A DNA stretch of 64,000 nucleotides from Acanthamoeba lenticulata. Lineage: Eukaryota > Discosea > Longamoebia > Acanthamoebidae. The stretch covers positions 84,051 through 148,050 of the forward strand of contig NAVB01000608.1 in NCBI GenBank assembly GCA_002179805.1, given 5' to 3'. The notes under the pieces are model-generated. The model searched no databases. It was not told where the DNA came from and saw only the letters and a list, made by a program, of their open reading frames with translations. Shown in pieces: positions 1-11,123 of the stretch (positions within the stretch are counted from its first letter, which is position 1; each line of letters opens with the position of its first letter). The translations under genes and the position numbers were made by a program.

Positions 1-2122
1 CGCATGCCACAGTCACGCCGACGATGAGGCCCACGTCGTCGCCTCCGCCGCCCTGATCTCCCTGCTGCTGCTGACCGAACAGCACGCCCACATCTACGCG
101 GTGGCAAACGTCAGCGTCGGGTCTGTGCCAAAAAAACAGGGCTCTTCCATACCAGGGTCGTAGACCAGGGTCGAGTTGAAGCGGGGAAAGGTGAGCACGA
201 GTTCTGAGGTCGTGACATCCATGTCGAATCGCGCCTGTTGAGGTCCCACCTCCCCGTCGACTTCGACCGCGCCCACCAACCGGACCTCTGTTTCGACCAA
301 AGCGTTGAACTGGCCGGCCAGGATCAGTGATGTGACGAGTTCGCTGCCGGGATTGGCGCGGCGCGAGAAGTTGGTAAACGCGGGGGCGATCTTGATGCGC
401 ATCTCCAGGGTGTTGTTGTTGCCAGCGCCCTGCCACGGCCAATCAAAGAGGCGCACGGAGAACTTGGCGAACGAGGGCTCGGCGTAGAGCGTGAGATCGT
501 CGCCGATGGAGATGGCAGTCCGCTCCCGAAACAGGTAGAACTGCACCTCGGCGCGCGCTGTTTTGTTCGTCGCCACGACAGCGTCGGCGAAGGTCAGGTT
601 GGTCGAGAAGAGGAAGGACTCGGTGGCATTGATTTCAGCTTCAGGCGCTACGCTGACCCACTCACTACTATCTGCGCCAGGACGTCAACCGTTAGATGGT
701 CCTTCCCGCCTACAGTCGTAACGAGCAGCGGATCGCATCGGGAGAGGGACGCGTACTGGAAGGGGCACCAACACGGACGGGCGAACCTTGGGCATCCAGC
801 TCCTTGACAGTTCCGCCAAAATCAAGCCCCACGGCCTCGGCTGGGCGAACGGAGCCCTGATTGTCTGATGTGTACCACCACCATCGTCTGTAAGCGCGAG
901 GAAGTGACATAAGTCTAAACGCCATCGCACCTTTGGGAATGAGGAGCACATCTGAGCTGTTGTTGAATTGCAGGGTCGGCACCCGATCAGGCATAGGGAG
1001 GAAAGTAAAGTTGTAGATGTCCACCACAGCTGAAGCCGACGTCGATTTTGTCAACCCTCCAGCAAAGAGAGCAACGTTACCGACTGCTGCACCGGCCAGA
1101 CCCCAGCGGCCCTGGGTCAGTGGCGTCGTTGGGATCCACGAGCCGTTGGACGCCACATAAAGGTCGACGTTCGCATAGGCCGTGGTCTCGCCGTAGACTG
1201 TGCCGCCGGCGAGGATGCCGACGCTGCCGACTGCGGCTGCCGCCGAGGTGTCGCGGGCCTGGGAGAAGCTTGATCCAGACCACATATTGTCGGTAGCGTT
1301 ATACATGTCGGCCCGGTAGAAGGAACCGGTGGATCGTCCGCCAGGGAAGAATGCGAGGTTGCCCACGGTGAAGGCAGGCAGGTTGTGGCGCGCCCAAGTG
1401 AGCGTCGTGTTCTGCCATGAGTCGTCGGTTGCGTTGTAGATGTCTACCGCGCCTGAGAGAGCGGCAACGCCGGTGTTATTTCGCCCAAAGGCAAAGATTG
1501 CCAGACTGCCAACGGACGTGGCGGCAAGATTGCTCCTCGCAGACTTAAGCTGCGCAGTCGTCCACGAATTGTTGGCCGCGTTGTAGACGTCCACCAACGC
1601 CGACGCCGACGAGACAGCGCTTGTGAGCAGTCCACCGCCGAAGAGGGCCAAGCTGCCAACGGATGTGGCTGCCAACCAGGCGCGCGGCTGCGAGAGCGAA
1701 GTCGTTGTCCACGAATTGTTGGCAGCGTTAAAGATGTCCACGACGTCCGACGACGAACCATCACTTCGTCGGCCTCCAGCGAAGAGGGCGAGGCTGCCCA
1801 CGGTGGTGGCCGCCAAGTAGGCTCGAGCTTGCGAGAGCGATGCCGTCGTCCACGTATTGTTGGAAGCGTTGAAGATGTCCACGGTCGCCGTTACGCCGGC
1901 GGAGGAGCCATTCGTGGTACCACCGGCGAAGAGGACAAGGCTGCCCACCGTGGTTGATGCTAGGTACGCCCGGCTCACCGAGAGCACAGTAGTGTTGGTC
2001 GTAACAAAGAAGGCCGACTGACCCCCAACAAGGGGAAGGAAACCAGAACAAAGGAAGGGAAGCACCAGCAACCACCACGCGAGAGTGTTTTTCTGAGAGG
2101 GTGAGTGGGGGCGAGCTGTCAT
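1..2122 (-). CDS. Kelch-repeat surface protein, 3' end cut by window edge
   Basis: Start chosen at the ATG at 2122, because it is followed directly by a hydrophobic signal-peptide core (WWLLVLPFLCSGFLPLV). About seven kelch-type repeats follow, each with the pattern ARxxLAATxVGSLALFAGG, then VDIYNAxNNSW; they should build one beta-propeller. N-glycosylation sites (NNT, NNS, NAT) are dense, as in an extracellular domain. A GTACGC..GCGCAG intron (672-756) joins the repeats in phase to a beta-rich segment with many Asn-X-Thr sites. An in-frame stop at 94-96 is probably not the end: in another frame the last bases read a Gly/Asp linker and LIVGVTVAC, which looks like the start of a membrane helix. 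A missed intron or base error near 100-140 is likely. I infer a surface receptor whose cytoplasmic part lies outside the window. Ligand and function are unknown. Confidence 0.75.
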
Positions 2123-2646
2123 TAGTACTTGTGTGGCGCGGTCGCAAAAGTGCCCTCTTAAAATCAGGAATGACACTGTCTGCCTCGTGCAATTGCGGTT
2201 ATCGTTGTAACTTAACATAAAAAGTGACAAGGACGCAACGCTCCCATTGGGTATCATGGGAGTGCCTCTTTCGTCTTACGTGTTTCCTATGAGTTCCATC
2301 ATCACCATGTGGTTACGACCTGTCACCTTGGTGCCATGGCACTTCTTTCCGCACCAAGCATGCTTGTCCTTGGTCTCGTGTAATTACAATTACATTGCAC
2401 CCGGCTTTGCACACTTTTAGTAAAACTGTGTCGCACACCAAGTGATTTCTGATGGCCCTGAAGGCGACAACTTCTGGCCGCGTCCCATAAGCCGGACCTA
2501 AATCCCACACGAGTGGCGAGGGCCAGCTCATCCACGCCGAGAAGGGCACCAGTTGTTGCAACGTCTCGGTCTTCTTCCATGAGGCGCGCATATGTACAAT
2601 AGATAGATTGATTGATTGAGGGGAGAGCTTGCAGCTTGCTGACTCT
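2123..2646. other. Intergenic: kelch-gene promoter and SFT2 3' flank
   Basis: About 520 bases between the start of the kelch gene and the stop of the SFT2 gene, both on the minus strand. Short open frames occur on the minus strand (2313-2675) but show no recognisable domain and no convincing coding pattern. I see no RNA gene or repeat here. Confidence 0.5.
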
Positions 2647-3726
2647 CTAGACGGCGGTGGCGATGCCGTCTGCACAGGCGCCGCAGCACTTCTTCAAGAG
2701 GGTCTGCGCGAAGGGCAGATAGCTCGCCACATACCAGACGATGGCGCACACTTGGATAATGACGCAGATGAGCACCAACAGCGCCGACTTGGTCTGCGCC
2801 ACGACAACAACGAACACATGGACGCGGTTGGTATAAACCGTGTCCTGAACGGCGAAGCACTGGAGCGAGCGAGCAGGAAAGAGGACAGCAGGACGTACAT
2901 AGATGGCGACAAAGAGGGTCATGCCCAGGGCGCCCAGATAGATGATGGTGGCGATCAGGCGCACCGGGTTGAACATCATCTTGAGCTGTCGCACGGGTCC
3001 CACCAGGAAAAAGGAACTGCCCAGGAGGCAGAGGTTGCCGATCGTGTAGAAGACGCCAAAGGCCGGGAAGAGCAGGATGTAGACGAACATCACTGACTAC
3101 AGGCACGTGTTGGTGTTGGCGTTGGTGTTTGTGAGCCCAAGGGAGAGCCAGAGCCGTGCGGTGGAGAGCGCTACGTACCAGCACGAAGAAGAGGAGGGAC
3201 ACGCCCAGGCAGATCCCAAACCCGTACAGCCGCTGCTCACAGAGGCATGTGTGGTGGAGTGTGAGAAGAGCTCCGTAGCAATGGTGAGGAGGAGAGGCTG
3301 TGTAGCACGCACGTGCTTGTAGGAGAGGGTCGTGGCCTGGTTGAACTCGTCCATGAGGGTGGGCTCAGGTCGTGGCCCCAGCCCTACCATTCCCATCACC
3401 GAATCCAGCTTGCTACACCACGCCGAAGGCATTCAAGTCAATGGTATCGTCATAAATTGAAAAAAAATCTGCAAAGCGCACCTGGGTGGTGGGGGTGGAG
3501 GCGGTGGTGCGAGCCCCACAGTGCGGCGGAAGGAGGCCAGGAGGCCCTCTTCATCTGCGGGTGGTGGGGGAGGAGGCGGCGGTGGGCTTTGGAACCACCC
3601 AAGAAATCCGCCACCGCTGTCGGCTGCTCGCGCGGTGCCGCGCAAGGTCGAGGTTGAGCTGCTACTGCTGCTCGAGGAAGAGGCGGCGGATTTGTCGCTG
3701 CCCAGGCCCGACCAAAAGGAAGACAT
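2647..3726 (-). CDS. SFT2-family vesicle transport protein
   Basis: SFT2 proteins are small tetraspan membrane proteins of the Golgi that assist retrograde, endosome-to-Golgi vesicle fusion. Four exons join in phase: 3726-3482, 3412-3313, 3235-3179 and 3096-2647. The last exon carries the family core: a helix, FLVGPVRQLKMMFNPVR, helices with IYLGALGMTLFVAIYV and LLVLICVIIQVCAIVWYVASYLPFAQTLLKKCC. The cytosolic N-terminus is longer than usual and is rich in Ser and in two poly-Pro runs. Start set at MSSFWSGLG (3726); an in-frame ATG at 3774 is the alternative. Gene is on the same strand as its neighbours with no sign of co-regulation. Confidence 0.88.
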
Positions 3727-3902
3727 GTCTTGTCTGGAAGGAGAGTGCCCAGAAGGTGAAGAAGCTTTGGCCACGTAGTCAAGATGCTGCGAGAAGCAGA
3801 AGTCGTGATCACGATTTCAACAGCAGAAACGCGAAGCCAAGGAACGATATTCTGTGTTTTATGTTCAATCGAATTTTCGGACGCAATTCTATTTTCCTTT
3901 TT

Positions 3903-5225
3903 TTATTCTTTGGTTTTTTGTGTTTCCTCTGCTGGTGGGACGTCATCAAGCAAGAGGACGGAGAGAAGGTGGTCGAGCATGGCTCGGTGCTTGGGCGAAC
4001 GGTCGTTCATGAGGTGGAGGATAAAGTCGGAGTGGCCCACGCCCTCGACTAGGTGCAACTCCGCGGCGTGGCCACGGCTCTTGAGGCTCTCGGCAAACTT
4101 GACGCTGGAGCTGCTGGGCACCGTGCCATCGGTGGTGCCTGGACCGTGATGCATCATCATGCCCATCACCCTCATGAACATCACCTTTAGCTTCATCATG
4201 ACGACGCCGTACCGTGGAGGAGGAAGGTCGGGGGCAGGGAGCCGGGCTGGAGGTCGACGGCGTGGAGCAGGGCCGTGGGCGAATGGTGGTCAAAGTTGGG
4301 GATGCCGCCCATGGCAGGCTTCATGGCCGACAGGTTCTCCACGCCGCGCAGGGACTCGTGCTCGTAGTGGTCGGCGATGTGGTACGGCCCTCCGATGCCC
4401 ACAAACCTGCACAGCACCGTAGGACAGTGAACATATGTTAGCCGGCGTAGGCCAAACAACAATAAATGGAACAGGATCATTGCTGTCGTGCTCGGACCCG
4501 CGAATGGTGAGGTCGGTGAGCAAGTGGCTCTCGTCCAAGTGGGCACGATAGTGCTCGGTCAGGCCGATCTCCTCGCCGTGCTGCTGGAGCAGCGCCAGCC
4601 GCATCATGTAGAGCGCCAGCAAGTGCGCACCAGCACTGTGGCCCACCACATACACGCGCCGCTGGGGTGGGCAAAGCAGCAGTTGTGAGGAGCCTTTCAA
4701 GCCAAGAGACCAAGAGCAAGAGGACAACGCATGGTTCATTTAGCGTACCAGGTCCACCCCAAAGGAGCCGGCGTTGGACTCGAGAAACTTGAACAAGAGG
4801 GCGAGGTCGCGCACCATCTGTTGAACCTGGCCGGCAGGGTGGAGGGTGTAGTTGGCCACTGCCACGGCCAGGCCACGGGCCTGCAACGCGCGGGCCAGTG
4901 TGCCGTACTGGTGCTTCCCACCTGACGACCACGCCCCGCCATGGATGAACACGACGAGCGGCGCCAAAGCCTCTCCAGAGTCGTCACTCGACATGATGGG
5001 CTGGCTCTCGAGTGACTGCGTAGGCGGCTGGACGTAAACGTCAACTCGGTTGCGCGGCAGAGGCCCATACGCCAGGTCGAGCCGGACGTCCTTTGTGCGG
5101 CGAGATGAGATGTAGTAGCTGTGGTACAAGCGAAGCCCGAATGGAGCGATTTTGATATAAAACCACACCATCTCCACAAGAACTCGCAAAATCTTCCACC
5201 ATCTCGTCACAATAGATGTTGACAT
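3903..5225 (-). CDS. Alpha/beta hydrolase, prenylcysteine methylesterase/lipase-like
   Basis: Serine hydrolase of the alpha/beta-hydrolase-3 type, closest in pattern to isoprenylcysteine alpha-carboxyl methylesterase and related membrane-bound esterases. The first exon (5225-4740) starts with a hydrophobic, probably membrane-associated N-terminus, then the oxyanion-hole motif VVFIHGGAWSSGG. The second exon carries the nucleophile elbow VVGHSAGAHLLAL. A third has IGGPYHIADHYEHES. The last has the acid region GTTDGTVP and the catalytic His in GVGHSDFILHL, so the Ser-Asp-His triad is complete. The C-terminus ends in an acidic tail at 3903. Substrate is not deducible; methylesterase is a family-based suggestion only. 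Confidence 0.85.
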
Positions 5226-5320
5226 GATTTACAGTTGAGTGTTTATTTTAACTTTTTTTGCGCTGTTCGAAATGTTGATAAAAAGCGCCAATCGGCAAGC
5301 TGGGGTACCCGCCCTTTCCC

Positions 5321-8300
5321 TCAAGCGGTCGCTCGCACGACCCTCTTCGCTTCCTCGAGCCAGGCCACCTTGGCCCAAGCCTCGTTGCGTTGAGTCTCGC
5401 GGCGCAGCCAGCGGCGCGACTTGTCGGCCAGCATGGCCCACTCGTCGGCGAGGGCGCTCAGCTTGAGCTCCAGGAAGGCCAGCGCCAGGGCGGTGGCCCA
5501 CACGGTCTCCTGAAGCTGCTTCTGGTCCGCGCCGGCGGCGGCAGGCGGGCGCATGGCCGCGCCCGAAACGCCGAGCAGCTGAGCCAGCGCGTCGTTGAGC
5601 TCAAACGCCCCGTTGGCACGCTGCAGCAGCACGAGCTTCGAGAGCTGGTCGTGTTGGCTCTGTGGCTGGCGAGCTGGTGGTTGGGTGTTCTCCGACGCTG
5701 CCAACTCCATCATCACTTCATGATCCTCATCCGCCTCCTCTTCCTCCATTGCCGTCGCGCTCCTCATGCGTTTTCTCTTGGTGTTGCTCCTCGGCGGCGA
5801 TCTCGATCTCGACCTGCTGCGATCGAAACTTTCGCTCTCGTCCATGTCCTCGAACGCGTTGCGGGCTCTGATGCCGCCGAAGAAACCTCCTGCACTGGCC
5901 CCACCTCGACCACCTCGACCACCTCGAGAGCCACCTCGAGAGCCACCTCGAGAGCCACCCCGAGAGCCACCTCGAAAACCACCGTAGCCGTAGCCGACGT
6001 TGCTGCTTGTACGGAAAGCTGGACTGGGAGCCAACATCCTCTCGGCGATGGCAACGCGCCGCATGGTGCCTTGCGTGGTCTCGTCCCGCTCGTCCTTGGC
6101 CACGAACGAGGTGTAGGCCGTCACGAGCTGATACCTGTACCGCAAATGAATCGCGACGGTTTGTGCGTTAGTCTTCTTTTATGACGCATCCGGGGGTCGC
6201 ACAAGAGGGCCCACGTACATGACGCCAAGCACTTCGATCTCCGCTTTGATCTGCGCCCTGTCCTCGCCGGTCGACGCGTTGCGATCGGTCAACTCGCGCA
6301 CACGGCTCTTGGCCGCCAGAGTGCGGATGACCGGCGTCGAGGCCACCAGCGCGGCCGCCGGTGCCAACGTGACCTTCTCCCTGGTCTCGGAGGCCGAGGA
6401 CGTGGCGTAGGACACCGTGATGGGCTCCTCGGCGTCTGCGCAAACATCATTCGCGAACATCATCAGCGCCAAGTCGAGTCCAGAGAAGCCGTCGAGGCGG
6501 CGCGTACCGGTGGGAAGCGTGGCGCCGCGCTTGATCAGGCCGTAGATGGACAGGCGGACGCCGTCGAACAGAGGCGGAAGGATCTCGGGAGCCTGCACGA
6601 GCACCGAGCCCCAGGCGGCGCCCCAGTCGCAGGTCACGTCGTTGACCGAGGGCTGCATCGCCAGCCGCAGCTGGCGCATGACCTTGGACTCGAGCCTCTC
6701 GCCGGGCACCACGAACTCGGCCGTGCCCTTTCCGGCGCGGGCCATGCCGAGCACGAGCTCGCGCGAGACCGAGGAGCCGATGCCCAGCGTGAAGACGCGC
6801 AGTTGGGCCATCTCCGGGATCGCGATCGGCGGGCGGCTTTCATCGGCCGTGCGCGCCCGGCAGCGGCGCTTGCTGTCGCTCCCGCAGTCGCTGTACAAAC
6901 ACACAAAGAAAGCAGTCCTTGAGCGTGATTGGCCCGACAACAACACGAAGGCGGGGACGGGCGGGTACCAGAAGAAGCCGCCAAAGCGGGACTCGAGCTC
7001 GTGGCCCTTGTGGCACACGTCCTTGCACACAACGCAGCAGCCCGACAGCTTGTCGCGTGGATAGCAGGTGCGACAGTGGTACCAGAACTGATGGGCAAAG
7101 TCGCGCGAGCCCTGGAAGGTGCACACGCCGGCCCGGATGGCCCGCGCGGCGTTGTCGTCGATCTTGCAGGCGATCCGCTCGCGCACGGCCTGCAGGACGG
7201 ACTCGGTGTTTGACACCTCGCCGTCGGTGAGGACAAACACTTGCCTCGCGTACTCGGGCTCGACGTGGTCGTCGAGGACCGCTTGGAGCGGCTCCAACAG
7301 CTCGGTACCGCCCAGGTCGGCGGTCATGGCTTCGACCCGCCTGCTTGCCTCTTGGAGGCTGTCGTCGTTGTAGGGTTGCGAAGTCCTGAAGAGTAACTCG
7401 TACCTCGAGCCGAAGCCCACAACTGAAGGAAGGATTAAAAAACAAAAACAAAAACAAAAAACAAAAAACAAAAAACAAAAAACAAAAAACAAAAACACAA
7501 GGTCAGCCTCTCGCCGCGCCGACAAAGGTGAGTAGAGGGTTGAAGACGGGGGGCACCATTAAACTTGCATTCCTCGGGCAAGCTGCGCAGGAAGAGCTGG
7601 AGGGCGGCCTTGGCGTGTTGGATCGGGGCGCCGGACATGCTCCCCGATCGGTCCACTGTTTCCACAAAATGGAACGGATGAGTGAGCTGGGGAGCTTAAG
7701 GACAAACATTACGCGTTTGAGATATCGAAAGAAGGACGTACAAACGAAGATGAACTCGCGCTTCTGTTCGACTTCGGCAAAGCGCGGGAAGAGGGTGAGC
7801 ATGACGGCCTGCCTCTCGTTGTCGATCCACAAGCCCGGCTGGTGCGCGTCCCTCTGCTGGATCAGCAACACAAAGTCGCGGTCGAGCGCCGTCTCGGCAG
7901 TGCTCAACGAGACGCGGCCCTTGTTGGGCGAGTCGCCGTTGAGCTGCAGCCGAATGGGATGCGAGGGCGACTCGACGCTGACCAGCGAGGAGGGCATCTC
8001 GATGGCGATGTCGAGCTCGAGGCCGCGACCGCTACCACCACCACTACCAGCAGGGATCGCAAGGGCGACCGCTTGGAGCGCCTCCTGCTCTTCCTTGGTC
8101 GTGCCTTCGCCGTGGTAGCGCGGCGCGATGGTGGTGGGCAGCGTGAAGCGCACCGACCCACCTTCGAGAGTCAACTCCACCGCGTAGGTAATCTGCAAGA
8201 CGATGTTCGAGTTGAGTGAGCCTTTTACGAACGTCGTGCGTAGGGAAACGCTTGGGTGGAGAAGGTCGCGTACGTGGATGATGCACTCTTTGCCAGGCGG

Positions 8301-8782
8301 GAGGTTGCCCACGTTCATCGTGAATATCTCTTCTTTCTCTGCGGTGGTGAGAGCGAGGCGCTTGGGTTAGTCGCAAGAGAAGAGGACGACACATGTGTGC
8401 GACACGTACTCTGTTCGAGTAGGTAGGCCCCATGGCCTTCTGCGATGGCGTCGTCGTAGGTGTTGCGGGCTTCTTCGGTGGGCATGACGGTGCCGACCAC
8501 TCGCCGGCCGTCGAGCTCGGCCTCGAACTTGCACACCGCAGCCCCCGAGTCGATGGGGAAGGTGTAGCTGACCTCGAGAGGCACTTGTTCTTCGTTTCTG
8601 TAGCGCTGGACCAAAGTCACTTCACACGCCATGTCCGTTACGGTGGCTGCGGCCTTGACGCCCACCAGCGGGATGTTGGTGTGCGGTTCCACCACCTGAG
8701 CTCCACGGCCACGACCACAGCGGCAGCGGAGCCCAAAGAAGGGACCCTGTGCGGCTGTACTCGGTCGTTGCGCCACCTGCAT
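5321..8782 (-). CDS. VIT/VWA (VWA5A-like) protein with UBR zinc box inserted in VWA domain
   Basis: Start at 8782. Order of domains: VIT domain (GAQVVEPHTNIPLVGV; FTMNVGNLPPGKECIIH; YAVELTLEGG), then a VWA domain with intact MIDAS (FVLDRSGSMSG, LGGTELLEPL, VLTDGEVSNT). Between that strand and FTLGIGSSVSRELVLGMARAG, where relatives have a short loop, about 80 residues are inserted. The insert has every landmark of a UBR-type zinc finger: CTFQGS, FWYHCRTC, GCCVVCKDVCHKGHE, and FFCDCGSDSKRRC created by an in-phase splice. After VWA come QLVTAYTSFVA, an RGG-repeat stretch (about 5915-5990), an Arg/Ser patch, and the C-terminal VWA5A-type ETVWATALALAFLE helix. At least five introns; one holds an AAAAAC repeat. 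VIT/VWA proteins are cytosolic scaffolds; UBR boxes bind N-degrons. The combined role is unknown. Confidence 0.88.
5910..5992. repeat. 12-base coding repeat encoding an RGG-type stretch
   Basis: Tandem near-identical 12-base units in the exon of the VIT/VWA gene, giving repeated GGSR units flanked by GGRGGRGG on the minus strand. RGG boxes bind RNA and are arginine-methylated in other eukaryotes; here the role is inferred only. Confidence 0.85.
7440..7499. repeat. AAAAAC-type short tandem repeat in an intron
   Basis: About 60 bases of tandem AAAAAC/AAAAAAC units (plus-strand reading). They lie inside the intron between the MIDAS exon and the next VWA exon of the VIT/VWA gene. On the coding strand this is a T-rich tract running up to the splice acceptor, so it doubles as a long polypyrimidine tract. 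Confidence 0.9.
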
Positions 8783-8972
8783 GGCCGTTTGTTGTGTCGT
8801 GTGGTTCGGGTTATGATTTAGTTTTTTTTTTCTGGTTTGGGCCAAATAAATACTATTTTTCTGGCCAATCAGAAAAAAGCGAAGTGGCACAGAAAAAGAA
8901 GTTTTCACTTCAGGGGCCGTGTCTGGCTTCCTGGTCGGGGCTTTCTGTGTGCCCGTGCTGTGTGGCTCGAGC

Positions 8973-11123
8973 TCAAGTGCGATAGGTCCGGACAACTCGA
9001 GTGATAGCCTTGGCGCACACGGGGCACTCCTTCTTGACCTTTTGCACCTGTTGGGCGCACGACAAGCACAGGATGTTGTGGCCACACCACAGCAGCACCT
9101 GTTCACCCCGACCCGCGCGTCAGTATACACGTTACTCGTGGCTCGCCACCAGCTGCCCTGGACACGAACCGTCTCGATCTTCTTGTCCATGCAGACGCGG
9201 CACCAGGTGTCCTCCTCGAGGATGGAGATCTTGTCGTCCTTGGCCAGCAACTCGCGGTCCTTTGCGGCCAGCTTGTCCTCGAGCTGCTGGATCTGCGCCA
9301 GGAGGCCACTTGTGTCTCCATCCGTCGACGAAGAGGACGTACGGGTGGTGGCGGTGGAGGTTGAGGTGCTGGTGCTCACCATCACCGTTTGTTGTGGGTC
9401 GCTGCGGGCCGAGAAAACAGACGTTGTCGTCGTCGATGAGCGATAGGACCCGTTGGAGAAGAGCGGGGGCTTGCCGCCAGCATCAGAGTCGTCGTCAACG
9501 GCGCCAAAGAGGAAATCGAACGAGCTCGGCACGCCGTCGGTCTCCTCCTCGTCTCCATAGTCGCTGAGGCTGCCTCTATCAGGCGACTGCTCTTTTCGCG
9601 TGGTGAGGACCATCGGCGTTGTGGCCTTGGACGACACCTCCTTGGCCTTGGGGACGAACTCATAGGCTTCATCCTCGTCATCACCGTCATCATGGCCAAA
9701 GAGATCGCCCAGGGCCATGGGCTTCTCCTCCCTGAGGGACTCCGCCGTGGGGCGAGTGGCCGTCTTCCGCTCGATCGTGTCGTCGTCGAGTGAGAAGAAG
9801 GCGTCATCAGCCGAGTCACCAAAGAGGCACGGGAAGGCCTCGTCGGACGCCGGGCCCGGTGGTCGGGTGGCTGTCCGGAAAATGGTCCGCGGCCGAGACG
9901 GCGCGCGGGTCACGATCTTGCGCTCGACTTGCGGCGGCAACGCGAGCGCGGCGGTCTGCCGCTTGCGCTCGTTTTCCTGCTTCCTCTTCGACCGCTGGGC
10001 CTGCTGGGCCTCGTTGCTCATCGCCGCTTCGATCAGCACCGAGATCAGCTCCGCGTTGTCGTTGCGAAGTGCGTACTCTGCCAAATTCAATCAGCGACGT
10101 GGCGACCACCACCAACAACAGCAACACGTGTTGTAAATTCACATACCAAGGGCAGTATTGCCTTCATTGTCCTTCATGTGGACGTTGGCCCCGTTTTCGA
10201 TGAGCGTCAAGGCCACACTGGTCTTGTCTGTGTGGGCCAAGCCCAACAACCCCAAGAACGCATCAGCTGAAGCTTAACGAAGTCGGAATGATGAGACGAG
10301 CACCCGAACCTGAGAGCACGGCGATGTGGAGAGGCGAGTAGCCAGCGGCCTGCTTGTGATCCACGTCGACGCCCTTGCCCAGCAAGTAGTTTACGATGTG
10401 CGTATGCCCGCTCTGTGCCGCCAAGTGCAGCGGCGTGTAACCAAAGTCGTCCTCCTGCACATACGACCGTCAGACCCGCCAAGTGCATCACGCCATGCAA
10501 GGCACCGCGAGGTGGAGGACGAACGTGGAAGAGGGCGGCCGGGTTGGCGTCCACGGCAGCGCTCACGCTGGTCAGGTCTCCCGACTGCACGGCGGTAACA
10601 AAGACGGCAGAGCTGACGGGAGAGGTCCGTCGCGGCGGCTCAGCAGCCGACGATGGCAGGGGCCTTCGCCAAGAGGCTTGGGGCTGGGACGGGGGTGGCG
10701 CGGGGGGGCTGTCCTGGTTGGTCTTGTTGTAGCTGCTCCAGGCTGGCGGCCAGGCGGGGCGTGCGCTGTACCTGCAACAGCAGTAGTAGTACACCATCAA
10801 TTCCGAGAGGCCGCAGAGGAGCTGCAGGAAAATGGAGGTGAAGGTGACCGTACCCAGCCAACGCCAAGTGCGACGCAATGTCGGCAATGCGGGAGTCATT
10901 CTTGTACCTGACTTGGCTAAGTTAGTGGCCCGCCCCAGACTACCGGAGGAAACTGAACGCACCGTTCGTAAGAGGAAGGGTTGGCTTGTAGCTCACTAAT
11001 CATACGACACACTTCAGCCTGGCCTATGTACTTAGCTGTCGCAGGGTTTTGGGCCAGCAAGGAGAAAATTTGGTCTTGCTGGAACAAGCTGCTTGGGTCC
11101 TCCATTGCAGGCACAATAATCAC
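8973..11123 (-). CDS. STI1-like, ankyrin and RING finger protein (probable E3 ubiquitin ligase)
   Basis: Start at 11123 (or MEDPSS at 11105). The N-terminal segment resembles an STI1/DP2 module (SLLAQNPATAKYI, MISELQANPSSYE, then after an intron YKNDSRIADIASHLALAGYG). Ankyrin repeats follow over several exons (FVTAVQSGDLTSVSAAVD; GYTPLHLAAQSGHTHIVNYLL; GYSPLHIAVLSG; ENGANVHMKDNEGNTAL; LRNDNAELISVLI). Next is a basic linker, an acidic Ser-rich low-complexity region and a short coiled coil (IQQLEDKLAAKDRELLAKDD). The protein ends with a C3HC4 RING of the MGRN1/XIAP style: WCRVCMDKKIETVLL, CGHNILCLSCAQQV, CPVCAKAI, split by one intron. All eight metal ligands are present. Likely a cytosolic E3 ligase whose ankyrin and STI1 parts choose the target. 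Confidence 0.85.

Noticed and set aside
5321..6145. Separate RGG protein starting at 6145
   Set aside because: Its first residues are intronic; an in-phase splice makes it the C-terminus of the VIT/VWA protein, with the family motif QLVTAYTSFVA.
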